A DNA stretch of 64,000 bases from Geoalkalibacter ferrihydriticus DSM 17813 (GCF_000820505.1 NZ_JWJD01000002.1:209153-273152), one strand, 5' to 3'; shown: positions 7,361-17,127, counted from the stretch's first letter. The notes: generated by a model not told the origin, from the sequence alone. Numbers and translations: made by a program.

Positions 7361-9451
7361 TTATCGTATCGCACGAATCCTGGTGAAATCATCCAAGATG
7401 TAAAGCCGTTTACCATCCGTTGTTATACCAGTCGGCCCATCGAACAGGGCTTCGGTGGCGGAGCCATCGGTTGAGCCACTCTTCTCGGCGTTACCCGCTA
7501 CTGTTGTTACCTCACCGGTAGCAATGACAACCTGACGAATATTCTTGTTCTCGAAGTCACTGACATAGAGGTTCGTGCCATCCGTAGTGATATTGCTTAG
7601 AGAAGAGAATCGAGCATCTATACCGATGCCGTCGACAGAACCGCTGCTACCGGCACTTCCTGCCAGGGTCGTCACCGCCCCCGTCGCTATTTCGACCTGG
7701 CGAATGATTTTGTTATAATAATCGGCGACATAAAGGTTCGTCCCATCGGTTGTTATCCCTAGCGGATAAAAGAATCGGGCGTCAGGACCGATCCCGTCGT
7801 TAGAACCGCTGTTGCCAACACTGCCCGCCAATGTCGTCACCTCACCGGTAGCAATTAAAATCTGGCGTATTGTTTGATTGAGCATGTCGGACACATACAG
7901 GTTGGTCCCATCCGTAGTAATGCCGTAAGGAAAACTAAACTCGGCGGCATTGCCAATACCGTCAGATGAACCCATAGTGCCAGAGGTGCCTGCCAGGGTA
8001 CTGACTTCACCGCTGGCAATGCTTACCATACGGATCGTGTTGTCAAAATAGTCAGTTACATAGAGGTTGGTGCCATCGGTTGTGATTCCCTGTGGATAAT
8101 TAAACAGGGCAACAGAACTGTCGCCATCCGTTGAACCGATAGTCCCAAAGCGGCCTGCCAATGTCGTTATCACACCAGTAGCAATGTTGATTTTTTGAAT
8201 CGTTCGGGTGCCGAAATCACTTACGTAGAGGTTGGTGCCATCGGTCGTTACGTCTGCAAATTCATGGCTAATAAACCCCGCAAAGGTGACAACGGTGTTC
8301 TCCGGGGTCGATATATCGACGGCACGGATCAGACTATTTTCAGTATCGCTCACATACAGGCTGTCACCCAACGCCATAATCCCTCTTGGTGCATTGAATC
8401 GCGCCTGTGTACCAATATCGTCGGTCGCGCCACTCTGCATGGCGATTCCTGCCACTGTCGTTACCTCACCGGTAGTAATGACCACCTTGCGAACCGTATT
8501 GTTCACTCCATCGGTTACATAAAGAACATCCCCATCCAGAGAAATACCCCTGGGTTCATTAAAACGAGCCGCTAAACCGAGGCCGTCAGTTGTACCACTT
8601 TCCCCCGCACTACCTGCCAGGGTTGTTACCTCACCAGTTTCAATCACAATCCGGCGGATAGTATGATTATAGGTATCCACCACATAGAGATTGCCCCCGT
8701 CAACGGCAATGCCGTTTGGAAAATAGAACCGAGCAGCGGAACCGCTGCCATCATTTGAACCCTCATGTCTCGCACTACCTGCCAAGGTTGTTACCTCACC
8801 AGTGGCGATTACAATTCGACGGATCGCGTGATTATTCAAATCGGTCACATAAAGATGTGTTCCATCCGTGGCAATACTGTTGGGATTGTCGAACCGGGCA
8901 TCGAAGCCCTGTCCGTCGGCAAAATCAGCGTCACCGGCGCCACCGGCTAATGTCGAGACTAATCCGCTGGCAATCTCCACCTGGCGAATCGTGTGATTGG
9001 CTCCATCGCAGACATACAGGTAGGTGCCATCGGTAGTAATGCCGAGGGGCATCGCAAATTGGGCGATTCCGCTACTTGAGTCATCTGAACCGGATGAGCC
9101 AGCAACTCCAGCCAGCGTCGTGACTTCGCCCGAGGTCATCTCTATCTTGCGGATGGTGTGATTAAACATTTCGCTGACATAAAAGCTGTCGTTGTCCGCA
9201 GTGATCCCGTAGGGAGTGGTGATCACGACTGAGGTGCGATACCCATCCGGTGTCACGTCGCCCGCTCCGAAAATCGTTGCCGTTTCTCCAGTTAGAGCAA
9301 GTTCTTTACCCTGAATCGATCCTCCCATTTGGTGTGTACTATCCGCATCCGAGCGGTGAGAACTGCTACTGCCACAACCTACGAGCAACAGGGTTAAACA
9401 AAGAAAAATCGTCATGAAAACCCGAAAACTAATCAACCTTGAAACATTCAT
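7361..9451 (-). CDS. NHL-repeat lipoprotein, 12 repeat units
   Basis: 696 aa. Signal peptide with lipobox LVGC followed by a serine-rich linker. From about residue 70 to the end it is a tandem array of about 56-residue units of the NHL beta-propeller type, each with a core like ITTDGTNLYVSD, an NxTIRxV strand and a GEVTTLAG turn. I count 12 units, enough for two six-bladed propellers. AGGAGG lies 9 nt before the ATG. NHL propellers bind proteins, ligands or sometimes cofactors; no catalytic residues are evident. Several central units are very alike, suggesting recent unit duplication. A surface or periplasmic binding role is inference. Confidence 0.85.
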   Translation of the reverse strand: MNVSRLISFRVFMTIFLCLTLLLVGCGSSSSHRSDADSTHQMGGSIQGKELALTGETATIFGAGDVTPDGYRTSVVITTPYGITADNDSFYVSEMFNHTIRKIEMTSGEVTTLAGVAGSSGSDDSSSGIAQFAMPLGITTDGTYLYVCDGANHTIRQVEIASGLVSTLAGGAGDADFADGQGFDARFDNPNSIATDGTHLYVTDLNNHAIRRIVIATGEVTTLAGSARHEGSNDGSGSAARFYFPNGIAVDGGNLYVVDTYNHTIRRIVIETGEVTTLAGSAGESGTTDGLGLAARFNEPRGISLDGDVLYVTDGVNNTVRKVVITTGEVTTVAGIAMQSGATDDIGTQARFNAPRGIMALGDSLYVSDTENSLIRAVDISTPENTVVTFAGFISHEFADVTTDGTNLYVSDFGTRTIQKINIATGVITTLAGRFGTIGSTDGDSSVALFNYPQGITTDGTNLYVTDYFDNTIRMVSIASGEVSTLAGTSGTMGSSDGIGNAAEFSFPYGITTDGTNLYVSDMLNQTIRQILIATGEVTTLAGSVGNSGSNDGIGPDARFFYPLGITTDGTNLYVADYYNKIIRQVEIATGAVTTLAGSAGSSGSVDGIGIDARFSSLSNITTDGTNLYVSDFENKNIRQVVIATGEVTTVAGNAEKSGSTDGSATEALFDGPTGITTDGKRLYILDDFTRIRAIR

Positions 9452-9678
9452 ATCAAATAACCTCCTAGCGTAATAAATAGCCCTAACAGGGACATATGCG
9501 TAACATGGTTACTTTTCCCGGTCGGTTCAATTGGTGCACCTCACTTGTTAATCAAAGATGGGCTGGTCCTTAGCCAACCAGTGCGTTGACTGGGGCGCAG
9601 AAGTAGATGCGGCTGTTGCTAATAGATGCTGCCTGCGTGGCTGCTATCATCGAAACTCCTTATATGTTTTACAGGAAC

Positions 9679-11526
9679 CTAGTTTTTCAGTTTGATCGTG
9701 TATACCACTCCCAGATATTGACCATACCTGTAGACCGGATAGAAAAGAAACGCACCTTCACCACCCTCAATCAGAGGGATTTCAAAAGCAGAAGGTTGCT
9801 GCCGATTGGCAAGTGCAGCAAGAAACTTACTGTCACGGATGTCAGCGGGATTGTAGACATAACCGGAGGGGAGGCTGTTGGCTTCAGGGTAGCCGAAACG
9901 GTTGATCCCGGTCGTGTCGATCCATTGCACAGAGTAGAGCCCGGGGAAAGCATCGTAAAACCGCTTGAACTCCTTCAGCACATTTTCCTGCATTCCTCCG
10001 TCCAGCGCAGCCGCCAACGCCGGATCATGCGAAAACCGTTCAAGACTGCCATCCCATCCCAGCTGGATCACATCAAAGACGCCCTCGGCCTTCATCGCAT
10101 CCAGAGCCTGTTGCCACTTATCTACAGTGCTTTTGGGCGTATTCAGGCTGAAGGCGATATACCCCTGACGTTGCGGTGTCTCGATAGGCAACCGGTAAAG
10201 ATCGTCGCAGGATGTGCCCCTCTCTCTGCATAACCAGTCAATAGCATCAGGATCAATGTAGATGGCATCAGCCTCCCGCTCAAGCAGTTGAGCGAACGAA
10301 TCTGCCGGGTAATAGGTGGTGAGAATGTCGCTGAAATCGTTGGCTTTCAGGAAATCGTGGGTATACCATTGGGTCGGCGTTGTAACTGTCAACCAACGAG
10401 CTTGTTCAAGTGTATCCGCAGTGATGTTTGCGCTTTTGAGGGTATAGAAATTCGGGTTCATGGGCGCTATCGGCCCGACCCACTGAAACAGATCCTCCCG
10501 CTCAGGGGTTCGGGCTGTCGTGAACAGGGCACTATTGGGAAGCTCCTGCACGGTTGCGTAGCCGTCAAACCAGCTGGTCATATAAATACTTGACGTGTAG
10601 CCGCCGAGCCTTTTCTGGATTTCTTTGACGATTTCAACAGACGAACCGGCAACCTGATAGTTACCGATAAACCCGGTGTAATAATTGAAAGGCGGTGCAT
10701 ATTCAGAGAACACCTGAAGGATATCCGGGCTCATGAATTTCGGTGCGGTGGAAAAGTATTTTTTTAGCGTTGCGTACACCGTGCCACTTATTATGAGTTC
10801 ATCAAGAGCACTCTGCATTGAACTGATCAACCTGTCATCAACATCCTTTGAAAACGCCATATAATAAAAGGCTGATTTGTAGCTGTATACTGTGTCGAAG
10901 TCAGCGGTGATGGAATATTTACCCCTGACCCTGTAGGCTAACTGCATCAGATCGGTGGCTATCGCCTCGACATGATCATTTTCGAAGGCAGTGAAGGCTT
11001 CTTCGTAGGAATTGAAGTATTCCAGATTTGTAAACCCCTGATCTTCAAGGGTTGTCGTTTCCAGCCATCCCGGCACCGCCGCTATCCTGGGGATTTCTTT
11101 TGCTACCGCCTGGCCTGCCCCTGAAACTGCGCCCTTTTTCGTGTAAACATGAAATCCTGATCTGTTGATCGGCCCAACCCATTTGAAATCATCTTTTCTC
11201 GACTCCGCATAGTTGATACCGATGATCGCCCGATTCGGGCCAGCTTTGGTTTTGTTATAGAGCTCGGTGAAGCTGACATCATCGATCTCCAACCAATGAT
11301 CGACGCCAGCATTTGCCGCCACCATGGTTGCCACCTCCGCATCAATGCCGACAATGATGCCGTTTTCCTCATAGACATGGGGGTTCATATCGATCCCCGC
11401 AATCACAATGGGATCGCTCCCGCTGCCCGAACTGCCACCGCAACCGGACAATACAACAGTGAATAGCAACACCAGCAGGGAGATGAGGGGTTTTAGAGTG
11501 TTGGTTGCAGGCAATTGACAATTCAT
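9679..11526 (-). CDS. Double SBP_bac_3 lipoprotein with C-terminal Cache-like module
   Basis: 615 aa lipoprotein (lipobox LSGC, then GGSSGSGS). Two successive family-3 solute-binding domains are visible: residues about 35-260 (VIAGIDMNPHVYEENGIIVGID, KKYFSTAPKF) and about 265-490 (QVFSEYAPPFNYYTG, ALDAMKAEGVFDVIQLGW). Residues about 515-615 form a separate module (FPGLYSVQW, INRFGYPEANS, YNPAD, LGVVYTIKLKN), also found at the C-terminus of the 407-aa-class protein at 17128-18342. There is no membrane-spanning output domain and no ABC permease nearby. AAGGAG lies 9 nt before ATG 11526. Likely a ligand-binding or chemosensory accessory lipoprotein; ligands unknown. Confidence 0.78.
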   Translation of the reverse strand: MNCQLPATNTLKPLISLLVLLFTVVLSGCGGSSGSGSDPIVIAGIDMNPHVYEENGIIVGIDAEVATMVAANAGVDHWLEIDDVSFTELYNKTKAGPNRAIIGINYAESRKDDFKWVGPINRSGFHVYTKKGAVSGAGQAVAKEIPRIAAVPGWLETTTLEDQGFTNLEYFNSYEEAFTAFENDHVEAIATDLMQLAYRVRGKYSITADFDTVYSYKSAFYYMAFSKDVDDRLISSMQSALDELIISGTVYATLKKYFSTAPKFMSPDILQVFSEYAPPFNYYTGFIGNYQVAGSSVEIVKEIQKRLGGYTSSIYMTSWFDGYATVQELPNSALFTTARTPEREDLFQWVGPIAPMNPNFYTLKSANITADTLEQARWLTVTTPTQWYTHDFLKANDFSDILTTYYPADSFAQLLEREADAIYIDPDAIDWLCRERGTSCDDLYRLPIETPQRQGYIAFSLNTPKSTVDKWQQALDAMKAEGVFDVIQLGWDGSLERFSHDPALAAALDGGMQENVLKEFKRFYDAFPGLYSVQWIDTTGINRFGYPEANSLPSGYVYNPADIRDSKFLAALANRQQPSAFEIPLIEGGEGAFLFYPVYRYGQYLGVVYTIKLKN

Positions 11527-11549
11527 TTCATTAGTCTCCTTGGTAGATT

Positions 11550-11580
11550 AAGGTCGAATGTGCCGGCAGTATTCGACTTT
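11550..11580 (-). terminator. Hairpin between the patatin-like and double-SBP genes
   Basis: AAGGTCGAAT and ATTCGACTT form an inverted repeat with an 11-nt loop in the 94-bp gap. There is no clear T-run on the minus strand, so it could be a weak terminator, an mRNA-stability hairpin or an operator. Confidence 0.3.
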
Positions 11581-11620
11581 GTTGATTCCGTCGGGTGCCG
11601 TACCACTCAAGAGTCATAGT

Positions 11621-13204
11621 TCATTGCCTGACTGTACAGCCCAGCTTCCCTGTATCGGGAACGACGTTGGCATATCCCTTCCCTGTGAAGAAGGGATCCG
11701 TCGTTTGCAATGGGGCATTATAGGCATCGTTGATTAATGCTTCGAACGATGTAGGTCCGACCTCGTTCCAGTTGGTGCAGAGTATGGCGTCTGCTTCGCG
11801 CAACGACTGCGAAGCAGAACTCTCCGGGTCGGTCAGATCGTAGAGGTCTGCCCGTTCAGCTTGGGTCATCCCGAGCATCTCGGCAACACCGGTCGCGAAG
11901 ACCGATTCATCGCCGGCTCGCGTTACGAAGACGACTTTATCGCAGCCGATATCCTTGAGCACCAGGACCGGACTAAGATCGGACCAGCCCCCTGCCGAGA
12001 CATTGAAATCATCGATCGGAAGAGCGCGGTCCAGCCCCGGTTCGACAGGGGAATATTGCAGAACCATCCTCCAGCTCGCCTCTCCCAGCCCGAGGGCCTT
12101 CTTCGACTTCAAATCAGACCGATAGTTTGTCGTGGTTTCGAGAACTGACATCGCTTCGCGAGAACCCCAGTAGCCAAAACGCACGTCGTTAAAATTTACA
12201 TTCAAAAAGACTTCGGATTCCCCGGCCACATAAGCCGTTTGGGACTGATTGATCTCATTCACTGCAGCGCCGGTCAGAACCGAAGTCGAAATCAAAGCCG
12301 GCATGCCGGCGCCCACCGTATCATCCAGACGCGACGGATAATTACCCGCAGCTGAGCGCTGATCGAACTCTCCCATGAGGCTGTAGAAAAGCTTCCCACA
12401 GGTGGCCTCCCCTACTGATATTTCTCGAATTTCAGACCAGGGCTTACCGACCGAACGCTCGGCACAAGCATCCAGAAATGCCGAATAACCGACCAGATTG
12501 GCGGGCTCGTAGCCTGCATAGAAGCTTGCTGTGATTCCCAGTTGGCGAGACAATTCTGCGAAACTGATCAGGCCGGGGCGAAAAAGAATCTTCGATTCAT
12601 CTGCACTCAACCGCCCGAAATTTTTATTCGAATCGATGATGTCCTGAATATGAAACTCTGGAAATTGAGAGGATTGAACCAGTTCGATCAGCTCCGGATT
12701 CACAAAACGAGCAAGGTCTTCCTGTCTCAAAACATCCTTCAGCGCTTCCTGAGCGGCTACAGGATCACTCGCAAGCATCTCTTCGATGCCTGCGGCTTGA
12801 ATACGCCCAATGATGGGGCGCCCGGCATAAATCGCCAGTATCTCTCCCGAAATGGCCAGGTACTCGGTGTACCCCTGGAAGGACTTGAGGGCGAGAGCGA
12901 TCCGGGCGGATTCGGCTGCAAAGTCACAGCGCCCTTCTCCACATCGTGCCATCGCCGGATTCATTTGGATGGAATCCAAAATAAATGAGGTTAAGCTGGC
13001 CGAGCTTCCTCCGGAAACCGCATAGACAGGGCCGTAGTGTTCAACCATGCGCGCCAGCCCTCCAAAATGGGCCGGCATGAGATGACCATTACCACGGACG
13101 GCGGCACAGACCTTGACATCGTCAGTCTGATCACGCGAATCAGATTCTCCACAACCCAATAATCCCAGAGTCATCGCAACACAAATAAGTAAAAGTCGTT
13201 TCAC
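11621..13204 (-). CDS. Patatin-like phospholipase family lipoprotein
   Basis: 527 aa, lipobox LLGC. The start of the mature part resembles patatin-like acylhydrolases: VCAAVRGNGHLMPAHFGGL (glycine-rich oxyanion-type turn) and YAVSGGSSASLTSFI, where a Ser sits in a GxSxA/G-like elbow. The usual DGG/DGA catalytic Asp motif is not obvious; around residues 390-400 the sequence is VSAGGWSDLSP, so the dyad may be altered. The C-terminal part (VFVTRAGDESVFATGVAEMLG) is not assigned. It may be an envelope lipase or an inactive derivative. It lies between two substrate-binding-domain lipoproteins, in the same orientation. Confidence 0.6.
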   Translation of the reverse strand: MKRLLLICVAMTLGLLGCGESDSRDQTDDVKVCAAVRGNGHLMPAHFGGLARMVEHYGPVYAVSGGSSASLTSFILDSIQMNPAMARCGEGRCDFAAESARIALALKSFQGYTEYLAISGEILAIYAGRPIIGRIQAAGIEEMLASDPVAAQEALKDVLRQEDLARFVNPELIELVQSSQFPEFHIQDIIDSNKNFGRLSADESKILFRPGLISFAELSRQLGITASFYAGYEPANLVGYSAFLDACAERSVGKPWSEIREISVGEATCGKLFYSLMGEFDQRSAAGNYPSRLDDTVGAGMPALISTSVLTGAAVNEINQSQTAYVAGESEVFLNVNFNDVRFGYWGSREAMSVLETTTNYRSDLKSKKALGLGEASWRMVLQYSPVEPGLDRALPIDDFNVSAGGWSDLSPVLVLKDIGCDKVVFVTRAGDESVFATGVAEMLGMTQAERADLYDLTDPESSASQSLREADAILCTNWNEVGPTSFEALINDAYNAPLQTTDPFFTGKGYANVVPDTGKLGCTVRQ

Positions 13205-13280
13205 TCGGTTTCCCCTTTAATAAAAATTTCATTCATCTTCAGGTGAAATCCTGAGCACATCTTAATATCTGCACTCCCCG

Positions 13281-15686
13281 CTATTCACCTATGATCTCAA
13301 GGCTGTCACGAGCAAAAAAATAATCACGATAGAAAGCGGTCGCTATCCAGACCGGCCCACTGCCGGTTTCCCTGGGCGTATAAAACGTATAGTGGCTGAC
13401 TGTCTGGTCATTACGTTCGTTAAATAAGTACATTTCGTTAATGCCGGAGGAAGCGAAGATATTCGTGAGATACGCCCAGAGCTCATCGGAATCGGCACTG
13501 GGACCAGTCATGGCAAAAGCACTGGCGCTGAGCCACAGGGCATCGTAGGCGCTGACTTCGTTCCAGGTTGAAGATCCGCCTAGAAGCGGAGTCAACTTTG
13601 ATTCGAGGACCGGATGCGCGAAATGTAAATAAGTCCTTGCTGCAGCGTCGAATATCGAGCAGGTCAGCTGGATTCTTTCCGCAATGGCCATTGCAACAGG
13701 CGATGCAAGCAGTGTTCGACTTTTGCTGATACCGTCGGTACCGTACCACTTCACCTCGGTCAGTGATCCTGTTTTCAGCTCTTCCAGCAGAGAAGTGACT
13801 TCATCAAGACCAACAACCAGAACGGCTGTGTCGGTTGGCTCTGAAATGGCGGCGACCCTGGATGAAGCCTGATCGAGAACAGTGGAAAAACTGGTCGTAT
13901 CAGGTGCATAAGCGTAGCTATTGATACTCCCCTCAAATATTGCGGAGAACGCTGTGACAAAATCCTGGCCATACACATCGTCACGATAAATCATCACAAC
14001 ATGCTCTTTGTGCTGTGCCGTTATCAGGTGTGACAAAGCTTTAGCCTGATGGGTGTCATCCGGGGTAAGACGCATGATCCGGTCATCGGATCTGGCCAGG
14101 GAGGGCGCAGTGCTGGTGGTACTGATAATGACGATGTCGTTTGCCATTGCATAGTCGCGCACGGCGGCCAGTTCTCCACTGTAGATAGGGCCGATAAACA
14201 GCTCAATACCTTCAGCATGTAACGCTTGCAACTGCGCAAGAGCAGTTGCGGGATTGCCGGCCGTGTCACGCACTTCCACTTTGAAATTGACATTGACGCC
14301 TAAAGACTTCTGATAATAGTCATTGGCATGTTGAAGCGCGAGGTTGATCGCTTGCTGCGCGCCAAAGCCCTGCTCGGCATTGGCACCCGACAGAGGCAAA
14401 AGAACACCGATGACAGCCTCCCCTGTTTCATGCGTGGGACTTGCGGTCACCGGAAGGGACAAAACTCCTACATTAATACTTTTGATGAACAGCCCCTTGA
14501 GGGTCCAACGTATACCACTGCTCCCCTCTTCAACCACAAAGCGTGCGTACCGTACCGGTATCATATCGCCATTGTCATCCAGTTGTGTCATTTGGGCTGA
14601 AAAGTTGCCCGCATTATTGACCACGGATATGAAGTTTTCTATCAATTCGGCCGTGTCGGCCTCGGGATTCAGGCGATAGGCTTCCGCGACAAACCAGAGG
14701 GCATCCCAAACCCCCAGGCTGGAAGGTGATGGCGTCCTGCCAAGTTCTGCTGCCATCATTCCGGTCACCATCATAGTGGAAACAACAGGGGCCGTTGCTT
14801 CCGATGAAAAGGTAAATCCTTCGAGCTCTACGCTTGCAGCAAAATCCCTGGCTACTGGAGAATGTAAAATCGCTGCTTCACGAATAATCGAATCGGTAGC
14901 AAACCACTTGAAGTCGGCAAGCGGGCTGGAAACACCAGCGCTGGAGAATATCTGCACGGCGTCGGAATCACGACCAATGAACAGTACAGCAGTATTGTCA
15001 GGATCTAATGTGTCAGCTACCACCTCGATACTACTCACCACCGGCGCAAAATGAGTTGTATGGACTTCGTACTTGATGGCGTCAAGGACTTCTATGTCAC
15101 TGGTATCAGCGCGCATGAGCTGCTCAAAATCTCTGCCATAGGGGTCATTCAGAAAAACCGGAAGCAGGTGAGTGAAATTCTGATTTTTTATCAGATCAAT
15201 AAGAGCCTCAACCTGGTTTGAGTCATTTGGCACCATTCGGAACAGATTGTCCGGCAGAGCGAGGGAAACTGCGGTGCTCGACGGGCTCACGAGCAACATG
15301 TCATTGGCATTGGCGTAACCCACCATTACCGCAGCTTCGTCGCTGGTCATGGGGCCAACAACCGCACGCACTCCCTGTGCATGAAGCGACTGAAGAGCCA
15401 CCAAAGCCCCGCCGGCATCACTGTGGCTGTTCTCCACCACCAGTTCCAGCTGAAGGTTGTCCTCCTGCAGATAATAATTTACCGATTCCACAGCAAGATC
15501 CAGCGCTACTGCGGCGCTTTCTCCCAACGAAGACCATGGACCATCCAGCGGCAGAACAGCACCGACCTTGACCACTGTCACCGGCTCCGAATAAGAAGAG
15601 GAGGAGGAAGAAGAATGGCACCCGGCCAGGAGCAGCACCAGAAGCAGACCAATCAACGCACATACTGATTTCATCATTCGTTTCAC
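13281..15686 (-). CDS. Tandem Peripla_BP_6 (LivJ-like) binding-domain lipoprotein
   Basis: 801 aa, about twice the usual length of a branched-chain amino acid-type binding protein. After lipobox LAGC and a poly-serine linker, two homologous domains follow: about residues 38-400 (VGAVLPLDGPWSSLGESAA, QSLHAQGVRAVVGPMTSDEA, YGRDFEQLM) and about 425-790 (IGVLLPLSGANAEQGFGAQ, QALHAEGIELFIGPIYSGE, YGQDFVTAF). Corresponding motifs occur in the same order, so it is an intragenic duplication. GTG 15686 has AAGGAG 8 nt upstream; an in-frame ATG follows three codons later. No LivHMGF transporter is nearby. Two tethered receptors could act as a two-input sensor; ligand unknown. Confidence 0.82.
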   Translation of the reverse strand: MKRMMKSVCALIGLLLVLLLAGCHSSSSSSSYSEPVTVVKVGAVLPLDGPWSSLGESAAVALDLAVESVNYYLQEDNLQLELVVENSHSDAGGALVALQSLHAQGVRAVVGPMTSDEAAVMVGYANANDMLLVSPSSTAVSLALPDNLFRMVPNDSNQVEALIDLIKNQNFTHLLPVFLNDPYGRDFEQLMRADTSDIEVLDAIKYEVHTTHFAPVVSSIEVVADTLDPDNTAVLFIGRDSDAVQIFSSAGVSSPLADFKWFATDSIIREAAILHSPVARDFAASVELEGFTFSSEATAPVVSTMMVTGMMAAELGRTPSPSSLGVWDALWFVAEAYRLNPEADTAELIENFISVVNNAGNFSAQMTQLDDNGDMIPVRYARFVVEEGSSGIRWTLKGLFIKSINVGVLSLPVTASPTHETGEAVIGVLLPLSGANAEQGFGAQQAINLALQHANDYYQKSLGVNVNFKVEVRDTAGNPATALAQLQALHAEGIELFIGPIYSGELAAVRDYAMANDIVIISTTSTAPSLARSDDRIMRLTPDDTHQAKALSHLITAQHKEHVVMIYRDDVYGQDFVTAFSAIFEGSINSYAYAPDTTSFSTVLDQASSRVAAISEPTDTAVLVVGLDEVTSLLEELKTGSLTEVKWYGTDGISKSRTLLASPVAMAIAERIQLTCSIFDAAARTYLHFAHPVLESKLTPLLGGSSTWNEVSAYDALWLSASAFAMTGPSADSDELWAYLTNIFASSGINEMYLFNERNDQTVSHYTFYTPRETGSGPVWIATAFYRDYFFARDSLEIIGE

Positions 15687-15712
15687 TGACTATTCTCCTT
15701 GTTTCTTGGTTT

Positions 15713-16237
15713 CTACACTCTCGTCATCTTCATAATCAGCTCCGCATGCTGCGGATAGCGCTCACACAGATCCCCTGCTTGCGCCATCTCAAAATCGGCA
15801 AAGTCAAATCCTGGGGCTACGGTGCATCCGACCAGTGCGAACCCCCCTCCTTCTCCTTCTGCTATTCCGACCAGTTCAGCTCCGAACCAGCACCCCGCCG
15901 GTACGACCACCTGGAACTGTTCCCCCGCCGCCGCATCTGCCCCAAGACGAAATTCCTGATAACTGCCCTCCGGCAACAGGCAATGGATCTGCAGCACTGA
16001 GCCGGCGTAAAAATGCCACACTTCATCAGATTTAATGCGGTGCAGAGCCGACATGTCACCGGACTCAAGCAGATAATAGATGGCGGTGGAAAAAACCCGA
16101 CCGCCGCCAAAACGCTCAGGCAAAGCGCCGGCAGGTACCGTTTCACTGGATCGATAAGTCTCACGAAACCAGCCTCCTTCCGGATGCCGGATAAGTTCCA
16201 GCCGCTTGATTAACTCATGAGCAGTGGTAGTGTGCAT
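15713..16237 (-). CDS. DUF985 (Cupin_5) family protein
   Basis: About 174 aa cytosolic single-cupin protein. Family signatures are LELIRHPEGGWFRETYRS near the N-terminus, IYYLLESGDMSALHRIKSDEVWHFYAG, VPAGCWFGAEL and GCTVAPGFDFADFEMA. DUF985 proteins are small beta-barrels of uncertain function; some bind sugars or metals. ATG 16237 (MHTTTAHEL) has AAGG upstream; a longer TTG frame begins at 16279. It is the only clearly cytosolic housekeeping-like protein among the exported proteins of this stretch and may be incidental to them. Confidence 0.85.
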   Translation of the reverse strand: MHTTTAHELIKRLELIRHPEGGWFRETYRSSETVPAGALPERFGGGRVFSTAIYYLLESGDMSALHRIKSDEVWHFYAGSVLQIHCLLPEGSYQEFRLGADAAAGEQFQVVVPAGCWFGAELVGIAEGEGGGFALVGCTVAPGFDFADFEMAQAGDLCERYPQHAELIMKMTRV

Positions 16238-16309
16238 GATCTCGTTACCTTCGATTGATGAATATCCATACCGCATCAAGAATCCGACACTACCGGTTCT
16301 TGTTTCTAA

Positions 16310-17101
16310 TTATTCCTGCTGAATGCTCACCAGTCGCCAGTCGACTCCATAGAGGGACACGCTCGTCCAGAACGCAGTTTTGTCGACATCAGCGCCGCTT
16401 AGATCTTCCTGTTTGAAGCGGTAAGTGCCTTGCCCCTGAGGAGTTGCAGCAATTTTTCGCGCCAGCTGAACAAGATCGGTGTAGGGCTGAAATACTTCTG
16501 AAGTAAAGATGTTGAGGCCAATTTGTGCCGGGTCGCTGTCGTAGAGGGTTCGTCCTTCCAGATCCATAACCGAGATAGCCATCTGTGTCCCCTTGACCAG
16601 AGGTTGAATGATCTCTCCCAGAAATTTTTCCGGTTTAAACATGACGCTAAGCGAGCCGATAAAACGACCTTCAGCATTGAATATCGGATAATGTGCACCA
16701 ACCGCGTGATACCCCTCCACGGAACGAAAAACTCCACTCAGTACCGGCTTGTGAAGTTCCAGCATCTGCTTGACCTGATCCTGGTCTGATATATCTGTAC
16801 CTTCAAAATGGCGATATTCAGCAGGCTCAATGGTCGTTAGCACCCCTTTAGTGTCGACAGTGGCGCAATCAACGGCATAGCTGACCTCCTGGCAGAGCGC
16901 CGTTAAAACAACCCTGGCTGCTGCACCGGTCAGCCCGGTTTCTCCGAGTTTTTCTGCAGCTGAATTGAGACCGGCGTCAAGTCGCTCAAAGGCGGCCTTT
17001 GCCTGCTGCTCTGCAATTGTCAACGTAACCGGCAGCGTTGTCGCCTGGGCGGTAGAGATAATGAACAAAAAACTAAAAAAAACCAGACACATTTTTTTCA
17101 T
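16310..17101 (-). CDS. Periplasmic Cache-domain protein, short tandem copy
   Basis: About 263 aa: signal peptide (LVFFSFLFIISTAQA) then one Cache/sCache-like sensor region with RHFEGTDISDQDQVKQML, HYPIFNAEGRFIGSLSVMF, MDLEGRTLYDSDPAQIG and WTSVSLYGVDWRLVSIQ. There is no TM or output domain, so it is a soluble periplasmic ligand-binding protein. It is closely similar, also at DNA level, to residues 1-265 of the next gene upstream (17128-18342), so the two are a tandem duplication. Its stop falls where the paralog continues, and about 13 nt of similarity (CAAGAACCG) persist past it, suggesting truncation. ATG 17101 has AAGGAG at 8 nt. Confidence 0.75.
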   Translation of the reverse strand: MKKMCLVFFSFLFIISTAQATTLPVTLTIAEQQAKAAFERLDAGLNSAAEKLGETGLTGAAARVVLTALCQEVSYAVDCATVDTKGVLTTIEPAEYRHFEGTDISDQDQVKQMLELHKPVLSGVFRSVEGYHAVGAHYPIFNAEGRFIGSLSVMFKPEKFLGEIIQPLVKGTQMAISVMDLEGRTLYDSDPAQIGLNIFTSEVFQPYTDLVQLARKIAATPQGQGTYRFKQEDLSGADVDKTAFWTSVSLYGVDWRLVSIQQE

Positions 17102-17127
17102 AATAAGCACTCCTTTACTTAGTGTTT

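Noticed and set aside
7400-9200. Possible CRISPR or tandem DNA repeat
   Set aside because: The roughly 170-bp periodicity comes from the NHL protein repeats; there are no short conserved repeats with unique spacers and no cas genes.
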